From Spirosoma rigui (GTDB lineage Bacteria; Bacteroidota; Bacteroidia; Cytophagales; Spirosomataceae): 64,000 nucleotides of DNA. The notes under the pieces were generated by a model. It saw nothing but the letters and a program-made list of their open reading frames with translations. It made no database searches and was not told the DNA's origin. The stretch is from contig NZ_CP020105.1 in the NCBI RefSeq assembly GCF_002067135.1, positions 1,426,001 to 1,490,000 of the forward strand, given 5' to 3'. Shown here in pieces: positions 8,033 to 16,730 of this stretch. Numbering within the stretch: the first letter of the stretch is position 1; every line of letters begins with the position of its first letter. The position numbers and the translations under genes are program-made.

Positions 8033-9445
8033 CTATTGCTTGATCTCCACTGGAGCCATTACGCGGGCCCTTGTTTGATTTTGTATGACTTTACCACCCC
8101 ATGTACCATTGGAAGCTCTGTGCACTATGTTCGGAGTTGTATTTTGCTCAAAGACGTTATTCGAATTGACATTACCCCAGCATTCATCGTTAATTCCCGT
8201 GGTGAATCCTTGGATGGTGTTTCTCATAATTTTATTCCCTTGTGCCGGGTATTCAGGCGATCTGAAATAAACAAAGATGCCCCCGCGATCTCCTTTTTTA
8301 GACGTGTCGGTGCCGCGGTGCACAATAGTGTTGCCTTCAACCAGGCTATTGCTGGAGCCTTCCAGACTAATACCGGTGGATCCAATTATCGAGGTGATCA
8401 AATTATTGGTAAGTCGAAACTGATTATTATCAATGATGCGTATGGGTATACCTGATTTACCTTCTGTAGTGATACGAATACCTTTCACAGTTATGATACT
8501 GGCTACGTTAGTTCCAACCGTGAGCAATCCACAGGCAGTAGCACCCTTAGTTGTAATGATACCTCCTGTAAACGAAATGTTTTTGCTGGTCCCATCGCCA
8601 ATCAGGCCGATTCCGTGACCATACTTTACGCCCTGGTAGACCTTGTTGTTGGTAAATGTAATGCGTTCACTACTATGGAACGTAGCAAGTCCGTAGTTTT
8701 TGCAATCGCTGACTATGTTGTTCGTCGCCGAACAGTCGACACTGTGTTCAAAGTCGACTCCCACGTCCCCGCAAGTTTTTACTGTATTTGTCGCTACAGT
8801 AATACGTCGGCCTTTATTGCCCCATATACCTCCTCCGTCAACATTCTGAATCTGATTGCCGGTAATGCGAAAATCTTCACACCACCCGTTTGTATCATCG
8901 CCCCACCATTGAATGCCATGTTGGGCATTAGCTATGCGACATCCGGTAACTCGCACATTTTTGGATGTTACAAAATTTATTCCCTGGAACTGATCGTTAC
9001 CTTTTGCCCCACATCCATTCACTTGCACATTGGTAAGAGTAACGTTCGTACAGCCGGCGATTTGAATTCCCTGTTCTGCTACGTTACGAATACGAATACC
9101 GGTAATTTTTATTCCCTGTGCATCAAATATACGAATACCCATCCCCTTTCTACGTACTGACCGATTACCGTCGATAAGGCCTGTGCCTCGAATTTGTACG
9201 CCAGTGGCTAAATTTAGAATGGGTAGCGACTGGCTACCAGGTGCTCCTTTTAGTATCGTTTTAGAACCGATAATAAGTTGAGTTTGCTTAGGCACATCGA
9301 TGGTCCGGACGATGTATGTACCCGGTGGGATTGTTACCGTTTTGCCTGCATTCCGATTAATCAATTGTTGAATAATCTGCGTTTGATCAACGAAAAGCGA
9401 GCTAATCGTCGAAAGTATGAGTAAAAGAGAAGAGGCTATAAGCAT
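8033..9445 (-). CDS. Secreted right-handed beta-helix repeat protein
   Basis: 470 residues with an N-terminal signal peptide (hydrophobic residues 1-18). The start of the mature part, VTIPPGTYIVRTIDVPKQ, is typical of pectate-lyase-like and NosD-type proteins that begin with a 'NRNAGKTVTIPPG' cap. Then come many short turns of the parallel beta-helix type, for example ITGIRIRNVAEQGIQIAG, VTGCRIANAQHGIQWWG and SLVEGNTIVHRGTD. Such folds occur in polysaccharide lyases, epimerases and fibre-associated proteins; no catalytic site can be assigned. It is the only minus-strand gene in the polysaccharide locus and sits between the two paralogous fibre genes, so it may trim or bind the same surface polymer (inference). 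Confidence 0.78.
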   Translation of the reverse strand: MLIASSLLLILSTISSLFVDQTQIIQQLINRNAGKTVTIPPGTYIVRTIDVPKQTQLIIGSKTILKGAPGSQSLPILNLATGVQIRGTGLIDGNRSVRRKGMGIRIFDAQGIKITGIRIRNVAEQGIQIAGCTNVTLTNVQVNGCGAKGNDQFQGINFVTSKNVRVTGCRIANAQHGIQWWGDDTNGWCEDFRITGNQIQNVDGGGIWGNKGRRITVATNTVKTCGDVGVDFEHSVDCSATNNIVSDCKNYGLATFHSSERITFTNNKVYQGVKYGHGIGLIGDGTSKNISFTGGIITTKGATACGLLTVGTNVASIITVKGIRITTEGKSGIPIRIIDNNQFRLTNNLITSIIGSTGISLEGSSNSLVEGNTIVHRGTDTSKKGDRGGIFVYFRSPEYPAQGNKIMRNTIQGFTTGINDECWGNVNSNNVFEQNTTPNIVHRASNGTWGGKVIQNQTRARVMAPVEIKQ

Positions 9446-9470
9446 AAACGTTTTAAGATCGTGTTTGAAG

Positions 9471-9525
9471 TTTTATTGAGCAATCCCAAATTTTATGATT
9501 TAAAATTTGGGATTGCTCAATAAAA
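9471..9525 (-). promoter_or_regulatory. Perfect 25-bp hairpin in the leader of the beta-helix gene
   Basis: Arms 9471-9495 and 9501-9525 are fully complementary around a 5-base loop. It lies 25 bp upstream of the beta-helix start codon, an unusual place for a terminator-like structure because the flanking genes are divergent. It could attenuate transcription, protect the mRNA end, or be a remnant of an insertion. Confidence 0.6.
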
Positions 9526-9658
9526 AAGTTACTAGATTGATTGTCAACTAACTGGATTTTGCGAACGATAAGAATCAACTCTCATAAATCACACTTTTTT
9601 TTGTAAAATATACCTTTTCATATTATTCTGACTAAATGATTATAGACCACGTTTAATC

Positions 9659-9695
9659 ACCATCTATCATCAGAAAAATAATGATGATAGATGGT
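9659..9695. promoter_or_regulatory. 14-bp perfect inverted repeat
   Basis: Arms 9659-9672 and 9682-9695 flank a 9-base AT-rich spacer. Could be a dyad operator or a small hairpin in the divergent promoter region. No T-run typical of a terminator follows. Confidence 0.4.
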
Positions 9696-9921
9696 TGGTA
9701 ATAGATTCGCTGAGATGATGGGATAGAGATGTAACAATAAACCTAACTAGCCAAAACATATTTTGTGATGGCCATTGGATAGGATTTATTATTTTTCACA
9801 TTTACCTAGAAAGGGAAACGTTTATGAACGAGTGATTTTACTTGAGTTTAATTGATTTATATATACGCTGGAAAACATACTGATTCAGTTAATGTATTAT
9901 AATAAACACGAAAATTGTAAA

Positions 9922-9929
9922 TATATTTG
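9922..9929 (+). promoter_or_regulatory. Candidate -7 element TATATTTG of second fibre gene
   Basis: Identical octamer to the one before the first fibre gene, 41 bp before the start codon at 9971. No clear -33 partner. Confidence 0.42.
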
Positions 9930-9970
9930 TGTTATTAATTCATTATGTGATCTTTACCTAACCAGGAATT

Positions 9971-11839
9971 ATGCGCGTATTAATTTACTTTGGCTTGCTT
10001 GTAGGCTGCAGTACCTATTTCATGCCTGCTTTTGCCCAAAATAATGTAGTGCTAACGTCAGGCCAATCGTCACCCGGCTCCGATAATGTACTGGTAGGTG
10101 TACTCGCCGGTAATGGCTCACTATCAGGAAATGGAAATACGTTAGTCGGGAAAAGCGCGGGTTCTTCAATTTCATCGGGCTCCAGTAATAGTTTTGTGGG
10201 TATTGGCGCAGGATTAGGTAATACGGTAGGGCGCGACAACACATTCATTGGTGCTTTTGCTGGTTTTGCAAATAGTGATGGCAATGAAAATACGTTTGTT
10301 GGCCGTTCAGCCGGTACCAGGAATACGTCGGGTGGGGCTAATGCTTTTTTTGGTATTAGCACTGGCCAGGATAACACGACTGGTTCCCGTAATTCCTTCT
10401 TTGGTGCAGCGGCTGGTACCGATAATACCACTGGTAGTCTGAACGCCTTCTTTGGTGTTGAAGCAGGGAATCTTAACACGACCGCATCCTACAACACGTT
10501 CATGGGTGCTTACGCAGGCAACCGTAACACAACAGGTCAACACAATACATTCATTGGTCATTCATCCGGTACGTTCAACAGTACAGGTCAGCAAAACGTG
10601 TCTGTTGGTTCCTTTGCCGGAGCCAACAGTAATGCAGTCAATAATTCTTTTGTAGGATATAGTGCAGGCAATAATACTACTGGCGGGGGAGACAACACGT
10701 TCATGGGCGCTTTTGCCGGATGGTCGAATACTACCAGCACTCAAAACACTTTTGTGGGTAGTAATGCTGGTTTTCGTAATACGGCTTCGGCCAATACGTT
10801 TGTTGGCTACAAGGCCGGTGAGCAGAACACCACCGGCCAGTTCAACAGCTTTATCGGCGTGCAGGCCGGCTTGAACAACACGACCGGCTCATCAAACTAT
10901 TTCTTCGGAACCAACTCGGGCGTCAACAACACCAGCGGTTCGGGCAACTACTTTCTGGGCGACAACGCCGGCCAGTTCAACACCAGCGGGGGCTTCAACA
11001 TCTACATCGGTGCCAACTCAGGCAATGGCCCTTCCGTCAATGGCAACAACAACATGGCCCTGGGCTTCGAGGCCGGACGCGGTAACGCCGGCGGCTTCAA
11101 CAACACCTTCGTGGGCTTCCGGGCCGATGCGGGCGGAACGGGCCTGACCAACGCCACGGCCATCGGCAACAACGCCCGCGTCAACGTGAGCAACGCCCTG
11201 GTGCTGGGCAGCGGTGCCAATGTAGGGGTGGGCACCTCCTCGCCCACGGCTCGGTTGCACGTGGCCAGCGGCACGGCCAACCAGTCGGGTCTTCGCCTGG
11301 AGAACCTCACCAGCGGCTCGCCGGCGAGTGTGACCAACCAGACCAAGTTTCTCACCGTCGACGGGGCGGGCAATGTAGTGCTGGGCAGCAGCACGGGCTC
11401 GGCCCGTGTGGGTGCTGATGAGCAGTGGAGTCTGGAGGGGGGCCAGTTGCGCAACCGCAACGGGGGTGGGGTAGTGATCGGCTCGGGCATCGCCCAGTTG
11501 CCGGCGGGTTACGGTCTGTACGTGGCGGAGGGGATCCTGACCGAACGCCTGAAGGTGGCCGTCAAGACGAGCGCTGCGTGGAGCGACCGGGTGTTCGAGC
11601 CTGGCTACCGGCTTCGTGGTCTGGGTGAGGTAGAGCGTTACGTGTCGGCTCATCATCACCTGCCCGGCATACCTTCAGCGGCCGAGGTGGTCGCCGAGGG
11701 GGTCGACGTGGGTCAGCTGCAGTCAAAGCTGCTGGAAAAGGTCGAAGAATTGACCTTGTATATAATAAGCCTTGAAAAAAGGATCAATACGTTAGAGGCT
11801 GAGAAAGGCAAGTTATCGGCCAAAGCGAAAAAGAAGTAG
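9971..11839 (+). CDS. Secreted repeat (fibre/adhesin-like) protein, copy 2
   Basis: 622 residues with a signal peptide (CSTYFMPAFAQ, cleavage near residue 23). Eighteen repeats of 16-17 residues (residues 39-342) with the same N-x-F-x-G-x-x-x-G core follow, then the same region with ARLHVASG and YVSAHHHLPGIPSAAEV as copy 1, and a coiled coil (LLEKVEELTLYIISLEK) with a Lys-rich tail. The first 14 repeats are specific to this copy; from residue 271 to 593 it is almost identical to copy 1, after which the tails diverge. So this looks like a shared shaft/anchor with a variable head. Role as surface fibre or adhesin is inferred. Confidence 0.8.
   Translation: MRVLIYFGLLVGCSTYFMPAFAQNNVVLTSGQSSPGSDNVLVGVLAGNGSLSGNGNTLVGKSAGSSISSGSSNSFVGIGAGLGNTVGRDNTFIGAFAGFANSDGNENTFVGRSAGTRNTSGGANAFFGISTGQDNTTGSRNSFFGAAAGTDNTTGSLNAFFGVEAGNLNTTASYNTFMGAYAGNRNTTGQHNTFIGHSSGTFNSTGQQNVSVGSFAGANSNAVNNSFVGYSAGNNTTGGGDNTFMGAFAGWSNTTSTQNTFVGSNAGFRNTASANTFVGYKAGEQNTTGQFNSFIGVQAGLNNTTGSSNYFFGTNSGVNNTSGSGNYFLGDNAGQFNTSGGFNIYIGANSGNGPSVNGNNNMALGFEAGRGNAGGFNNTFVGFRADAGGTGLTNATAIGNNARVNVSNALVLGSGANVGVGTSSPTARLHVASGTANQSGLRLENLTSGSPASVTNQTKFLTVDGAGNVVLGSSTGSARVGADEQWSLEGGQLRNRNGGGVVIGSGIAQLPAGYGLYVAEGILTERLKVAVKTSAAWSDRVFEPGYRLRGLGEVERYVSAHHHLPGIPSAAEVVAEGVDVGQLQSKLLEKVEELTLYIISLEKRINTLEAEKGKLSAKAKKK
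10085..10996 (+). repeat. 48/51-bp coding repeat array, 18 units
   Basis: Sixteen units of 17 codons and two of 16 codons (NVSVGSFAG... and NTFVGSNAG...). The last four units are those shared with the array at 6296-7009, so this copy has four units more. Confidence 0.87.
10781..11749 (+). repeat. 969-bp near-identical cassette, copy 2
   Basis: Direct-orientation partner of 6794-7762. Sequence identity falls abruptly at both edges, within the repeat array upstream and within the coiled-coil codons downstream, where synonymous changes (CTA ACC TTA versus TTG ACC TTG) begin. Confidence 0.93.
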
Positions 11840-11915
11840 TTGGGCTCAGGCTGGGAAGCACCGGTCAACAGGGACTTTATTAGCCTAAGGTATAGGCCAA
11901 CCTTAACCAATGAGC

Positions 11916-11923
11916 TACCTTTG
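11916..11923 (+). promoter_or_regulatory. Candidate -7 element TACCTTTG
   Basis: Fits TAnnTTTG and lies 35 bp before the glycosyltransferase start at 11959. Suggests that the second half of the polysaccharide locus has its own promoter. Confidence 0.4.
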
Positions 11924-11958
11924 TGCGTTGATTTTAAGCCGTTAAATAAACGTATAGG

Positions 11959-13041
11959 TTGTTGGTGCTTACTCCGAAAGTTTATATTGTCCTGTTAAAC
12001 TACAATGGGTGGGCTGATACCTTAGAGTGCCTGGAGAGTCTGGCTAAGCTGACATTTCCGCGCTACCAGATCATTGTAGTCGATAACTGCTCAGAAAATA
12101 ACTCGCTCCAATACATTCAGGAATGGGCGAATGGTAGCAGACAGAGCGTGGTATATCCAGCAAACACGCTCTGTCATCTATCTCATCCACCCGTCGGAAA
12201 GCCAATCCCTTACAAGCTGTACTCACGTATCGAGGCCGAATCAGGCGGTGACAGGCAGGATACGTCATCGATGATTTTGATACAAACCGGTGCCAATCTT
12301 GGTTTTGCCGGAGGTAATAATGTTGCGCTGCGGTATATCCTCGAGCGGGGTGATGGAGAATACGTATGGTTGTTGAACAACGATACGGTTGTTGAGCCGG
12401 ATAGTCTGATGCACCTGGTTGACTGCCACAAAAAAAATGCAGTTCGTAAAGCAGGAATTGTAGGCGCTAAAGTTCGTTATTACCATAACCCTGCTCTGAT
12501 TCAATGCATTGCGGGTGCTTCTTACAATAAATGGTTTGGCTATAGCCAGCAAATTGGTAACCAGGCTTTTGATCAGGGTCAGTTTGATACTGATACGGTC
12601 AAACCTGATCTGATCATTGGTGCCTGCATGTTGGTCAGCACTTCTTTCCTGAAAACGGTTGGTTTACTAAACGAAGAATACTTTCTGTATTTCGAAGAGC
12701 AGGACTGGTCTGAGCGCGCCCGGCGTAACGGATATACGCTGGCCTACACGACACAGGCAGTTATTTACCACAAAGAAGGGGGAACAATTGGAGCGAGCCA
12801 GTGGAAAGGCAATAGTCCTCTGTCCGATTATTATTTAACCCGTAGTAAATTACTATTTACGGAGAAATACTTTGGTGGGCCAACGTTGATGACGGTGAAA
12901 CTCAGCTTTGCGGCAACTTTGGTAAACAGGCTTTTACGCAAGCAATTCAGTCGCATACCAATGCTTATCAAACTGGTGTTAAATCCACACACGAGTCGTC
13001 TGGATGAAAAATTTACGGGGCGGAGTAAACCCACAGTTTAA
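11959..13041 (+). CDS. Family 2 glycosyltransferase (COG1216)
   Basis: 360 residues: IVLLNYNGWADTLECL, IIVVDNCSENNSL, TGANLGFAGGNNVAL, the donor/metal motif WLLNNDTVVEP and the acceptor-side FLYFEEQDWSERARRNGY. This is the classic COG1216 rhamnosyltransferase-like pattern. The frame has only TTG (11959, 11962) or GTG (11965) start codons before the conserved strand, so a non-ATG start is likely. A loop of about 40 residues between the second and third motifs is longer than in the transferases at 2011 and 5175. First gene of a run of four closely spaced plus-strand genes. Confidence 0.88.
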   Translation: MLVLTPKVYIVLLNYNGWADTLECLESLAKLTFPRYQIIVVDNCSENNSLQYIQEWANGSRQSVVYPANTLCHLSHPPVGKPIPYKLYSRIEAESGGDRQDTSSMILIQTGANLGFAGGNNVALRYILERGDGEYVWLLNNDTVVEPDSLMHLVDCHKKNAVRKAGIVGAKVRYYHNPALIQCIAGASYNKWFGYSQQIGNQAFDQGQFDTDTVKPDLIIGACMLVSTSFLKTVGLLNEEYFLYFEEQDWSERARRNGYTLAYTTQAVIYHKEGGTIGASQWKGNSPLSDYYLTRSKLLFTEKYFGGPTLMTVKLSFAATLVNRLLRKQFSRIPMLIKLVLNPHTSRLDEKFTGRSKPTV

Positions 13042-13058
13042 TCACAATTGACGGTAAA

Positions 13059-14198
13059 ATGATAGGCCATACAATCACCATACCCCGTATTGCAGTATCG
13101 ACCCGAATGCTGTGGTACATACTGTTTGGCGTGACTATCGCTTATAATTTCCACCGGTATATTTTTAAATACAGCCACGGTGCTTACCCTAAAGAGGGAT
13201 ACCAGCAAACCCCGTTGATCTGGCAGGCTGGTAAATTTGTTATTGTTGCTGGCCTATTAGGCGTGATATACCTAAGAAGTCGTTTTGTAAATAGAGTACC
13301 GGTCAGCCTGTTGTTTCTCTATGGATTTCTATGTATTGTCCTGATGACCAATATAGGGTCTGCGCTTTTATACGGGCAGCTATTAACGGATGAAATTGAA
13401 TATTTAATATTTGCCGCCTGCGTACTCCCTATTGGCTTTCTGAATAAAGAGGGTCTTGACACGATTGAATCAACGATAGACCCAGCCCTGAACGCTATGC
13501 AGTATGTACTGATTGCGTCGAACTGGATCGTAATTTTCAACTACTTCGCCTTCAGGATAATACCCTTTCACGCGTATGAGGGCATTCTGCTCCGGTTCGG
13601 TGGCCTATGGGATGATCCTAATGCGTTGGCTATCATCAGTGTCTTTTTTGTGGGCTATGCCTTGCTGAAAAAGCAGTATATACTGGTTGCTATTCACGTA
13701 ATCCACGTGGTGATGACAATTTCACTAAATGGATACTTGTTGCTATTTACGTTGGTCGCCTATTTTTTTCTGAATACAAACAAAAATAAGGCACTCAAAA
13801 TAATCTTGTTTGCCGGATTTATTGGCCTGCTAATTTTGCTGGCAATTGCTAATCTAGATTTTATTTTACGTGTTTACGAAGCTAAACAGGAATCTATTGA
13901 GCAGCATGCAACCATTGATCTTAACTTTAAGTTGTTGCCGCTACTTCAGCCGGTTCAATTCCATGAAACCTGGCTGCTGAGCTTAAATATAAACTATTTC
14001 CCCTTTTCGGTCCCGGTGACTATTGCCGTTCTTGTACTATTTGTTCGCTTTTTCCTTTTTTCGCCCAAGAGCTTACAGCGACTGTTGTTCATCTTGTTTT
14101 TCGTAACGAACTTGTTCCTGCCTTTTCTCTACATGTTTCCGGTTAATTTCATCGCTCTGCTATTTCTGGTTTTGTATACAAAAGGCGTGCGCTTTTAA
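13059..14198 (+). CDS. O-antigen ligase/Wzy-like membrane protein
   Basis: 379 residues, ten or more predicted membrane segments. A large loop between the central segments contains RFGGLWDDPNALA, a motif common in O-antigen ligase/polymerase (Wzy_C-like) proteins, where an R near a periplasmic loop and a following NxxA are conserved. Located 17 bp after a glycosyltransferase and 10 bp before another, consistent with a role in polymerising or ligating the repeat unit in the periplasm. These proteins have low sequence conservation, so polymerase versus ligase cannot be decided. Confidence 0.75.
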   Translation: MIGHTITIPRIAVSTRMLWYILFGVTIAYNFHRYIFKYSHGAYPKEGYQQTPLIWQAGKFVIVAGLLGVIYLRSRFVNRVPVSLLFLYGFLCIVLMTNIGSALLYGQLLTDEIEYLIFAACVLPIGFLNKEGLDTIESTIDPALNAMQYVLIASNWIVIFNYFAFRIIPFHAYEGILLRFGGLWDDPNALAIISVFFVGYALLKKQYILVAIHVIHVVMTISLNGYLLLFTLVAYFFLNTNKNKALKIILFAGFIGLLILLAIANLDFILRVYEAKQESIEQHATIDLNFKLLPLLQPVQFHETWLLSLNINYFPFSVPVTIAVLVLFVRFFLFSPKSLQRLLFILFFVTNLFLPFLYMFPVNFIALLFLVLYTKGVRF

Positions 14199-14208
14199 GA
14201 ACTTCACT

Positions 14209-15330
14209 ATGATTCATTTTTGTGCTGATGTTAGAATGCTAACTAATTCTGGGATCGGCGTATACGTACAAAAATATATTCAATCAATACTGCGTTGCAA
14301 CTTGTTTGATGTTACGTTGATTGGTCGTAAAAAAGAAATCGATTTTTATTTTAACGAGTATTCGAACTGGCGACATATCGAGGCTGATTTTCCAATATAC
14401 TCAATTACGGAACAGCTTAAATTACCCTTGCTCATACCGGCCTGCGATGTATTCTGGTCACCGCACTACAATATTCCAATGCTGCCCATACGGGCGCGCC
14501 GGCATCTGGTAACGATCCCTGATGTATACCACCTGGCATTTTATCATACGCTTAGTCTGGCTCAAAAGGTTTATGCCCGCATAGTAGCAAACGCAGCCGC
14601 TCGCCTGGCCGATAAGATCACAACCATATCACTCTACTCAAAGCAGGAGATAGAGCGGTACACCGGCTCTTCTGGATCGAAAATTGAGGTACTCTACTTA
14701 GGGATTGACACCACGCTCTTTCAGTCGGTGACCAGCAGCGCCGACCAAGAGCGGGTTAAGCTAGCGTACAAGCTACCCGACAAATATGTGCTGTTCGTTG
14801 GTAACGTAAAGCCCAACAAGAATTTAAGATTGCTGGTCGATGGCTTTGCTCAACTACTCACCGAGCTCCCCGATCTTTCTTTGGTCATCACGGGTAAGCA
14901 GGAAGGCTTTATAACGGGTGATCCTGCTTTGTTTGCCCGAATCCGGGCAGATAAAGTGCTGGAAAGCCGCATTGTATTTACTGGTTTTGTAAACACCCCC
15001 GATTTGCCTATCCTCTACAGTTCTGCCCACTTGTTTGCATTTCCATCAATTTATGAAGGATTTGGTTTTCCACCATTGGAGGCAATGGCGTGCGGATGTC
15101 CGGTGGTAGCGTCGAATGCCGCTAGTATTCCCGAAATTTGCGGAGAAGCTGCATTGTATGTTGACCCGCTTGACCCCACCGACATTGCACGGGGCATACG
15201 GGTCTTGGCAACAGATGATGAACTGCGTAATCAACTCGTAAAAACGGGTTATGAACAGTGCCGACAGTACGATTGGGATAAATCGTCAAACCGGTTCATT
15301 GCCCTGATTCAGGAAATGGCCCGTCATTGA
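14209..15330 (+). CDS. Family 4 glycosyltransferase (GT-B)
   Basis: 373 residues. The GT-B C-terminal domain is well defined: LFVGNVKPNKNLRLLVDGF, IVFTGFVNTPDLPILYSSA and the E-x7-E nucleotide-sugar motif in PSIYEGFGFPPLEAMACGCP. The N-terminal domain holds DVFWSPHYNIPMLP and TISLYSKQEIERY. This pattern is shared by mannosyl- and glucosyltransferases of the GT4 (glycosyltransferase group 1) family. Co-directional and 10 bp after the Wzy-like gene. Sugar specificity unknown. Confidence 0.9.
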   Translation: MIHFCADVRMLTNSGIGVYVQKYIQSILRCNLFDVTLIGRKKEIDFYFNEYSNWRHIEADFPIYSITEQLKLPLLIPACDVFWSPHYNIPMLPIRARRHLVTIPDVYHLAFYHTLSLAQKVYARIVANAAARLADKITTISLYSKQEIERYTGSSGSKIEVLYLGIDTTLFQSVTSSADQERVKLAYKLPDKYVLFVGNVKPNKNLRLLVDGFAQLLTELPDLSLVITGKQEGFITGDPALFARIRADKVLESRIVFTGFVNTPDLPILYSSAHLFAFPSIYEGFGFPPLEAMACGCPVVASNAASIPEICGEAALYVDPLDPTDIARGIRVLATDDELRNQLVKTGYEQCRQYDWDKSSNRFIALIQEMARH

Positions 15331-15390
15331 AAACACGACTACGTAAGTGCTGTTATACAGTAGAAATCTTGGTCGAAGACATGCTTGATA

Positions 15391-16539
15391 ATGAAAATTG
15401 CTTTAGTACAGGATGGATTGATGTGCCGGGCGGGGGGAGAACAGGTGGCTCTCTGTTTTCATAAAGCTTTCCCCGATGCACCAGTGTATACCCAGTGTTA
15501 TCAGCCAGACTTAACGTTTCCTGAGTTCAGGGACTGTGATATCCACACAACCTGGTTGCAAAATATTGCGAAAACCGACGAAATGATGAAGCGGTTGTTC
15601 TTCCCGCTTGGGGTTTGGGCAATGGAATCTCATGATTTGACCGCTTATGACGTCATATTGATGTCAGGTACTCACTGCGCTAAATACGTCAAAGTAAGAC
15701 CTGATGCGCTGGTGATAAGCTATAGCTTTACCCCATTTCGGTTGGCATGGGATCCTGAATCATACGCGCAGTATGCCAATGCAGGGCCACTGAAGCGTAT
15801 GGTGTTTGACGCTGTCCTCAGTCGTTTGCGTAAAGTTGACTTTGACTTCGGTCAACGCCCTGATTTTTACGTTGGCATGACAACCGAAACCGCCGAGCGA
15901 TTACGTAAGACGTACAAGCCATTGGCTCCTATCGACATTATTAATCCACCCGTCAACGTTGCCAACTTTTACGTGTCAGACCAGCCGAAAGATTATTTTC
16001 TGGTTGTTTCCCGGCTTGAGTATTACAAAAAAGTGGATCTGGTCATTGACGCTTTCAATGAACTGGGTTATCCACTCGTAATCGTGGGCAAAGGGCTGCA
16101 GGCCGATGAAATCAAAGCCCGGGCCAAGAGTAATGTGAAGTTTCTGAGCGGTTTATCGGCGCAGCAACTAGCTGATGTATATGCAGGTTGTCGTGCATTC
16201 ATTTTTCCACAACATGAAGATTATGGTATAACACCCTTAGAAGCCAATGCAGCCGGACGTCCGGTTATTGCCTACAAGGCGGGTGGTGTACTAGCCACCC
16301 AGATTCCGGTTAATCACAATCCTGCCCAGGCAACAGCTTTGTATTTCAATAATCAGACAGTTGCTGACCTGATTGATGCAGTAAAGCGCTATGAACGCAT
16401 TGAGAAAGAATTTGACCCCGCTTTCATCCGCAGCCACGCTGAAGGATTTGACGAAGCTATTTTCATCGACCGGATCAGGCAATTTGTGAAAGCCAAAGCT
16501 GATGAACATGCGAAAAAAACATCAGTAACAGCTGGATGA
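15391..16539 (+). CDS. Family 4 glycosyltransferase (WbaZ-like)
   Basis: 382 residues from ATG 15391 (a TTG six bases upstream is less likely). The N-terminal MKIALVQDGLMCRAGGEQV and the SYSFTPFRLAWDPE segment resemble WbaZ-type mannosyltransferases. The C-terminal domain has VVSRLEYYKKVDLVIDAF, FLSGLSAQQLADVYAGC and PQHEDYGITPLEANAAGRP, the E-x7-E signature. Cytoplasmic face of the inner membrane is expected. Last transferase of the plus-strand run; the sugar is inferred only from family resemblance. Confidence 0.87.
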   Translation: MKIALVQDGLMCRAGGEQVALCFHKAFPDAPVYTQCYQPDLTFPEFRDCDIHTTWLQNIAKTDEMMKRLFFPLGVWAMESHDLTAYDVILMSGTHCAKYVKVRPDALVISYSFTPFRLAWDPESYAQYANAGPLKRMVFDAVLSRLRKVDFDFGQRPDFYVGMTTETAERLRKTYKPLAPIDIINPPVNVANFYVSDQPKDYFLVVSRLEYYKKVDLVIDAFNELGYPLVIVGKGLQADEIKARAKSNVKFLSGLSAQQLADVYAGCRAFIFPQHEDYGITPLEANAAGRPVIAYKAGGVLATQIPVNHNPAQATALYFNNQTVADLIDAVKRYERIEKEFDPAFIRSHAEGFDEAIFIDRIRQFVKAKADEHAKKTSVTAG

Positions 16540-16730
16540 ACTGATCAGTTTTTTGGCAATATCTAATTTATTAATACATTTTATTTAATTAAAGCTAATT
16601 TTGGTAATAAATTTTTGGGATGAGTTAATGCTTTCACTGAATATATCGTAAATTGCTTTATCAAATTATCATGCTTATGGTCGAAGAAATACAGAACATA
16701 TCTAAAAAAGGCAGGAAACGTGACGTAACG

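Larger units (their letters stand above)
9446..9970. other. 525-bp divergent intergenic region
   Basis: AT-rich, no supported ORF. It contains a 25-bp perfect hairpin (9471-9525), a second 14-bp hairpin (9659-9695) and a -7 promoter candidate (9922-9929). It must carry the promoters of both the beta-helix gene and the second fibre gene. Confidence 0.7.
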
